Source: Trichoderma breve
Taxonomy: Eukaryota; Ascomycota; Sordariomycetes; Hypocreales; Hypocreaceae
Assembly (NCBI RefSeq): GCF_028502605.1
Contig: NC_079236.1
Location: 3,596,001-3,660,000 of the forward strand
Direction: 5' to 3'
Length of the DNA: 64,000 nt
The notes beneath the pieces are model-generated. The model was given only the letters and a program-made list of their open reading frames with translations, was not told the origin of the DNA and ran no database searches. The position numbers and the translations under genes are program-made. Shown here piece by piece: positions 59,172 through 64,000 of the stretch. The stretch's first letter is position 1; the number at the start of each line of letters is the position of its first letter.

Positions 59172-60646
59172 GTTATTGGTGGAGAGAGCGACGAAACTAT
59201 GAGAAAATGAGTCAAAGAGTTATTCAAGAACGAAACGTGTCATTTGCTCACCTCTTTGTTTCGGTTCTTTTTGTCACGAAAATGTCGATAGATAGTGTTA
59301 AATGATCGTAGGAACATGTGGGCGGGGAGGCTTATATATGTCGATGTGCCCACTCCCGGTTCAGAGACAAGTCTGTTTCATAGATGCCGATATTATAACT
59401 CGCTATTGTTAAATTAAAACCTCTCATCTCACGATCTCATACAATGCATGACACGTCACATATTCGATCGCCTCAGGCGTCTATATGAAACAGACCGACT
59501 GCAGGTCGGATGTATCTTCGTGGGTACAGAGACCTACGTGTCCATCTATTTACGAGATGGCTTGCATCTTTAATATCCTAAAGCCCGGGACGAGATGAAA
59601 ATGACGTTCACCGGTATGTATTTTGGTGGGACTGTGCAACTGCCCCTGCATTCGTTGAGCCGTTGGCGTGCTGGCCAAGATAATTGATGCATATTCGGCC
59701 TATAATAGTGCTCAGAGAATGCCACGCATGCAGCTGAGCCGTAAGGGGGATATGTTCCGACACACTCACTTCCGATTACTCTCTCACCTTCTTCAATATT
59801 TACGATATTGACGTACAGGTATATACGTATGATCTTATCGAAATGTTAGGATATGGTAAAAAGATGTCCCGATAATGCTCACATCAATGGTGTCACATGC
59901 AGGGGTTACAGAAAGGGCGAGTATATTTTTAGAACGATGGCACGGGAACTTTTTGGGTCCCTTCATTGCACCTTGGAAGATGTGCATTATCCGCCATTGT
60001 GATGGTCAAGTAGAGATCCGTGGCTGTCGGATTGAAGTTGGTGATATTGAGGCTTGTATTAGCAACCATAATGACATCTCTGGTACTGCTTCATCCAGCC
60101 GCGTCGACTGTCTGATTGCCTACAGCCTGCGAAAGTTGTCTGCCCAGCTCCATGGACCTATTAATGCAGCTCCTTCAGTGCTCAAACGTATACTTCTTAT
60201 ACAGCAGGCGGACAAGTTAGGTATATAGACAACTCCCCAATACTACGGAGAGGCTTCAAGACACGCATTGAAATGGTTGGCTAGCTCTCATGGTATCTGA
60301 GATATTGTGTTGCTGTCTCATCGAACCATGGCATTCCCTGGAGCTGAGACGCTGGTGAGCTATCTGGCACGGCTACATTGCCACACAGACCATTTGGTGG
60401 CCCTGTGATACTAATTTTTGAATGAGATGGCCTCATTTTGAACCAACAGCTGAGTGCCAATAGCAGTGATGGGAGAAGTGATGGGAGCACAATAATGCCT
60501 CAATTTGGATCTTAGAACGCCAAATACTTCTACCTACAAATATTGTTACCTTTCTCTGGCATCAACACTGTTTCGGCCCAACCTTTGTCTCTGAGAGGCT
60601 GTAGCTCTTCACCTGCTTCGCTATTTGGCTATTCTTACGAATTATC
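59172..60646. other. Intergenic with an adenylation-domain remnant
   Basis: Promoter of the GS-like gene on the left (a TATATAT element near 59330) and of the 60647 gene on the right. The middle holds the relic listed at 59875-60228; nothing else recognisable. Confidence 0.5.
59875..60228 (+). pseudogene. Fragment of an NRPS-type adenylation domain
   Basis: A 117-codon frame contains CDGQVEIRGCRIEVGDIEAC, a clear match to core motif A8 of NRPS and related adenylation domains (pattern D-x-Q-V-K-I-R-G-x-R-I-E-L-G-E-I-E). No upstream A1-A7 motifs, catalytic loop or downstream carrier domain is seen, and the frame ends shortly after. It is an orphan fragment, presumably left from a lost peptide synthetase or adenylate-forming reductase gene. 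It may still be transcribed but cannot form a working domain. Confidence 0.6.
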
Positions 60647-61522
60647 ATGGCGACAAATCCTGAAGGCGTCATCATCACTCAAGATGCATTAGAGTATGAG
60701 CCCAGTCTACCGCCTAAGTATTACTACCATGACCCAAACGTCCTGATACCGCCGACATATACAGCAGTGGCACCTTTGTGCTACCGTCGCTTCCCCTCAA
60801 CCATGACAATAAAGGCTGGATGGTCAAAATCTTTTACGATATGCGACGCAAACGCAGATGAAGTTCTCTACTTGGCGAAATTCCACCCCTATGGCTGGTC
60901 ATTCCCAAAACCGTTGGGCGCCAGGGGAGGTTTTATTTTGTACAATGGAACCAGCCATGAAGATGCCATTCTCGCTGCCGTGGGCGACATCACGCTTTTT
61001 GAGCAAAAGATAAATCTTTTCAGCAACAAGAGTCACATTATGCTTCCGCCGCTGGCTAAGGACGATAAGAGGCAGGCGTCGCGAGAGGTGACTGAGACGG
61101 AGACGATGACTGCAAGGTCAGTGGCAGACAATAGCGTCGTATTTCACTTCGTCATTGAGGCCGGGAGAGCTTTGAAGAGAGAAAGGTTTGAATGGAAGAG
61201 ATGTACTGAAGAAGGAGTCGCATGGAAGCTGGTGAGATGCCCCAGTTCCTCTCGAAGAGTCCCTCCCGAAGGAGAGGTCGTCGCCAAACTGTCATGGCTG
61301 CCTGTTTCGTTGGCAACCGTGCTTGATCTAGTGAATCCCAAGCCACTCTTTACGCTCCAGCTTCTTAATAGTCTCGAATCGGGCACTTTGGGAGAACGAT
61401 GCGCTCTTGCTGTGGTCATGAGTGCATTGAGATTGTGGCAGCTACGTACAAAGGGGAAACACAAGAGGTCGTACGTAAGGATTGGTGAAAGAATGGGAGA
61501 GAAAGACATTCAGATGGCGTAA
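60647..61522 (+). CDS. Hypothetical fungal protein
   Basis: A single exon encodes 291 residues with no signal peptide or membrane span. The middle has a beta-rich pattern (KSFTICDANADEVLYLAKFH, then RGGFILYNG), reminiscent of LURP-one/tubby-like folds; this is only an impression. The second half has RFEWKRC, KLVRCPSSSRR and a hydrophobic segment followed by a basic tail ending RIGERMGEKDIQMA. Such proteins recur as lineage-specific families in ascomycetes. I cannot name a function. The start is the first Met of the frame, 45 nt after an in-frame break, in normal context (TCATGG). Confidence 0.7.
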   Translation: MATNPEGVIITQDALEYEPSLPPKYYYHDPNVLIPPTYTAVAPLCYRRFPSTMTIKAGWSKSFTICDANADEVLYLAKFHPYGWSFPKPLGARGGFILYNGTSHEDAILAAVGDITLFEQKINLFSNKSHIMLPPLAKDDKRQASREVTETETMTARSVADNSVVFHFVIEAGRALKRERFEWKRCTEEGVAWKLVRCPSSSRRVPPEGEVVAKLSWLPVSLATVLDLVNPKPLFTLQLLNSLESGTLGERCALAVVMSALRLWQLRTKGKHKRSYVRIGERMGEKDIQMA

Positions 61523-61856
61523 GTAGATAACTCAGATTCTGTATTTAATTTCGAACAATTTATTTCTTTGTGCATCTAAATTGACAAATCTTTATAGTAT
61601 ACATATCACAGTAGACATTGATGTTCAAATAGATTAAGACGTTTTACGACTGATAACATCGTCCCGCATCGCTCTATATTTCGAAGGAACATGTCCTTTC
61701 GTGTTACTTATTTCACGTGAACGTATCTAATTCGTCCAGGCCGCACCAATCACACCCAATGGTGACTGCAGCCAACCCCTCACGTCGTTGTTATCCAGAC
61801 AACTCTAACCTCTCTTCATCGAACATTCCGCTATCCTAAAATACATATCGTTAATT
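61523..61856. other. Intergenic, no gene seen
   Basis: Short spacer between two plus-strand genes. Confidence 0.5.
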
Positions 61857-62607
61857 ATGGGATACTGCGAGCCTTGCGACAGAAACTTTGGTTCCGTGGG
61901 AGCTTTGATACAGCATTGGCGAGAATCATCCCTCCACGGGTATTGTTGTCTGCGATGCGAAAAGCCGTTCAATTCATTGCCAGCCCTAAAACAGCACGTC
62001 CGCGATTCTCCGAAACATAATTTCTGTCACTTATGCACTAGCTCTCCTGACTTCCCTAGTAGGGATGAGTTAGATAGCCATCAAGAGACAGCCCATCATT
62101 ACTGCAATTCTTGTGATCGCTGTTTTAAAACTTCTGGGCAGCTTCGGGATCATGATATATCGGAGCATAATATGTGTAGTGTCTGCGGGGACTACTTTCA
62201 ATCCTCTTCAAATCTCAAGGCCGTAAGCCCCTTTGAAGCTCCCCGTCGTATTCTTATCTAACCGTATCCAGCACCTCATTACTCACCAACCAAAGGATAA
62301 AGAATGTTTTGGGTGTTACAAGAAGTTTTCATCATGGTCGGCTATGCTACTACACATGGAATACGATGGCTGTCCATCAGAAGTGGGTGAAGACGAGATA
62401 ATTGGTATTGCTCTTGAGTGCTATCAATCTAAGCGTTACAGGTGCGATGATGGAGAGAATAACTTTGAATGCCCAACATGCAGGTCGCCATTCTTGCAAA
62501 TGAGTGGCCTTTTACAGCATGCTGAGAGCGATGCCTGCCAGGAAAGTCTCGCACAAGGACGGCCTTTGTCAAAATTTCTGCACTTCCTACGGATACGATT
62601 GGCTTGA
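61857..62607 (+). CDS. Multi-finger C2H2 zinc-finger protein
   Basis: Two exons (61857-62222, 62272-62607; intron GTAAGC...CAG) encode 233 residues. About seven consecutive Cys2His2-type fingers make up nearly the whole protein: YCEPCDRNFGSVGALIQH, CCLRCEKPFNSLPALKQH, FCHLCTSSPDFPSRDELDSH, YCNSCDRCFKTSGQLRDH, CSVCGDYF, ECFGCYKKFSSWSAMLLH and ECPTCRSPFLQMSGLLQH. Spacing is C-x2-C-x12-H with variable H-to-H distance, sometimes ending in Cys. The intron falls inside finger five and the join restores SNLKAHLITH. Such proteins may bind nucleic acid or proteins. No activation region or nuclear signal stands out. Confidence 0.88.
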
Positions 62608-62976
62608 GTGTCTAGTTTGTGTTCTCTACTTTCCGGCAGTAAGCCTAAATGCTTGATTTATTGATTCATTCAAGTTCTATCCTTCGCAGTAGATAGATGT
62701 AGACCCAATAAATTAAGTGGTGCTACACATACTGCATTGAATTAGAATATCCTTTTGATTTCTTGGTACATGACTTCACGCGTCCCGTTGCTCTCTCTCC
62801 CTTCAATAGTCCAGCTTCAGCTCCATCCCTCCTCCCCCATGTTGAATCTAATTCCAGCTTATCATTTGTCAAAATTCTACTGTGTTATTTTGATACTAGT
62901 TAGTCTATAGAAAAAAGTCGAAGAGTTCTTGAATGCTCTATGGAGTAACCTTGGATTGGTTTCAACAGATAGCAGT
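62608..62976. other. Intergenic, convergent gene ends
   Basis: No gene seen; 3' regions of the C2H2 and SDR genes. Confidence 0.5.
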
Positions 62977-64000
62977 TCAAGCACTCTTAAAGTGCTCCTT
63001 GCCAAAGGTGCCCACCAAGTCCACTGTCAACTCGTTCTTAGCTACGATATCGGCTTTACGAGCCACCAATTCTTCAACATCCCAGTTGGATGAAATTACC
63101 CTCCCGCTTAGGAACGCCGAGCGTTCTGCATCGGCTGCAACCCAAGTACAAAGCCCCCCAGCCAACAGTGGTGAATCCATATTAAACTTCTCGAAAAAGG
63201 GTTGCATCATGTCCGTAGCTACAAGACCAGGATGGATGCTTACAACAGTGAGCGTACCCCCATATGCAGCATTGAGCATGGTACACCACTGTTGGCTGGC
63301 GAGTTTACTGACGCTGTAAGCGTCGGACACGGGATACACAAGCCACGCTGCGGAAGATGAGATGTTGATAATCATAGCAGGTGTAGTCGGAGATGGAAGG
63401 GCAGAGATAAAATATTTCGAGAAGACGAAGAACCCCTTTACATTGATTTCCTGGAAACAGACTAATAATTAGCATGCATCATTCTCCCATGTAATGCAGG
63501 GCGTGGAAAGCAGTGGGTGACTCACAAAGTTCTTCCACCATTCGTCAACCTCGGCTTCATGCAGTATCGGGCCTCCTCCATTTCCGGCCGCATTGACCGC
63601 TGCGTTATGAACCAGTGTATCTGCGTAGCGGCCGAATCGTGTCTGGATGTTGTCGAAGAGCTGCCCCACTGCGATCTCATTCGTGATATCCAACGCAACA
63701 AGCAAAGTTTCGATCTTGGGGTTGATAGCGAGAACCTCGCGCTCTACTTCCTTCAGCTTAGCCTCATCTCGGGCAACGAGAACTAGGCCGTGGACCCCAG
63801 CTTTAGCAAAAGATGGCACGATACCCTGGAAATGACAACGAATCAGCTTGACGGCCCGTCGCGTTATGGGACTAGATCCGGAAGATTGCTGACCCTAGCT
63901 CCAATACCTCGGCTTGCGCCAGTAATAATGACAATTCTCCCCGCAAGTGAGTTGGCCGGATTGGTTGGATCGATGGGGGGATAGACATCCTGGAAGGTCT
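62977..64000 (-). pseudogene. Short-chain dehydrogenase/reductase, frameshifted, 5' end outside window
   Basis: Three visible exons on the minus strand: 64000-63894 (partial), 63825-63526 and 63452-62977. The first carries the NAD(P) motif IVIITGASRGIGA, the second LVLVARDEAKLKEVEREV and LVHNAAVN (the NAG-like element), and the third NISSSAAWLVYPVSDAYSVSK with catalytic Ser and the YxxxK pair, then HPGLVATDM. Early in the third exon the frame needed for EINVKGFFVFS and the frame needed for SKYFISALP differ by two bases near 63420. A TC duplication in TTCTCTCG explains this. Without a correction the product would end early. It is either a recent pseudogene or a base-call error. Substrate unknown. 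Confidence 0.75.

Noticed and set aside
1..64000. CRISPR arrays, bacterial operons, intact transposons, 5S rRNA
   Set aside because: None seen: no regularly spaced repeats, no terminal inverted repeats with a transposase frame, and no 5S internal control region string. Gene style is fungal throughout.

Overview
This window is nuclear DNA from a filamentous ascomycete. The type is Pezizomycotina; a Sordariomycete such as a Hypocreales or Trichoderma-like fungus fits best, though that assignment is inference. The reasons are short GT-AG introns (about 45-115 nt) with GCTAAC/GCTGAC-type branch points, fungal housekeeping genes (H2A.Z, a Pin4-like RRM/R3H protein, Rab geranylgeranyltransferase alpha, a MINDY deubiquitinase), and typical fungal accessory families (P450, HET, orphan PNP, ankyrin, S28 peptidase). 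All exon structures were read by eye from splice signals and reading-frame continuity. No transcript evidence was available.

Layout. 1-7.4 kb is accessory: the 3' end of an ankyrin gene, a decayed copy of a P450 C-terminus, a small Cys-rich secreted-type protein, an intact P450, and a quinone-reductase-like dehydrogenase. 9.2-24.4 kb is a conserved core: the Pin4-like gene, an unusually long 7.2 kb gene-free interval, BET4, and H2A.Z divergent from BET4, then an unknown Cys-rich protein. 25.3-36.6 kb holds nutrient-handling genes: a 16-exon GABA/amino-acid permease, a secreted flavin amine oxidase transcribed divergently from it, a secreted S28 serine peptidase, a steroid-5-alpha-reductase-family membrane protein, and an intron-containing tRNA-Arg(CCT). 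A MINDY deubiquitinase with a C-terminal CaaX box follows (37-39.8 kb).

41-64 kb is accessory and partly decayed. It has a membrane protein with an in-frame stop, an 11-exon MetE-like enzyme, an NmrA relic, a D-2-hydroxyacid dehydrogenase, a probable zinc-cluster-regulator relic, and then a compact group of allorecognition/innate-immunity-type genes: an orphan nucleoside-phosphorylase domain, a HET protein and an ankyrin protein. After these come a glutamine-synthetase-family enzyme, a remnant of an NRPS-type adenylation domain, an unknown protein, a multi-finger C2H2 protein and a frameshifted SDR cut by the window end.

Working together: the amine oxidase and permease share one upstream region and both handle amine or amino-nitrogen compounds, so a nitrogen-scavenging pair is a reasonable inference. 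The PNP/HET/ankyrin trio (50.8-57.7 kb) is the best candidate for a little-described system. The recurrent relics (P450, NmrA, zinc cluster, adenylation domain, SDR) suggest both flanks are in turnover, possibly shaped by RIP-like mutation.
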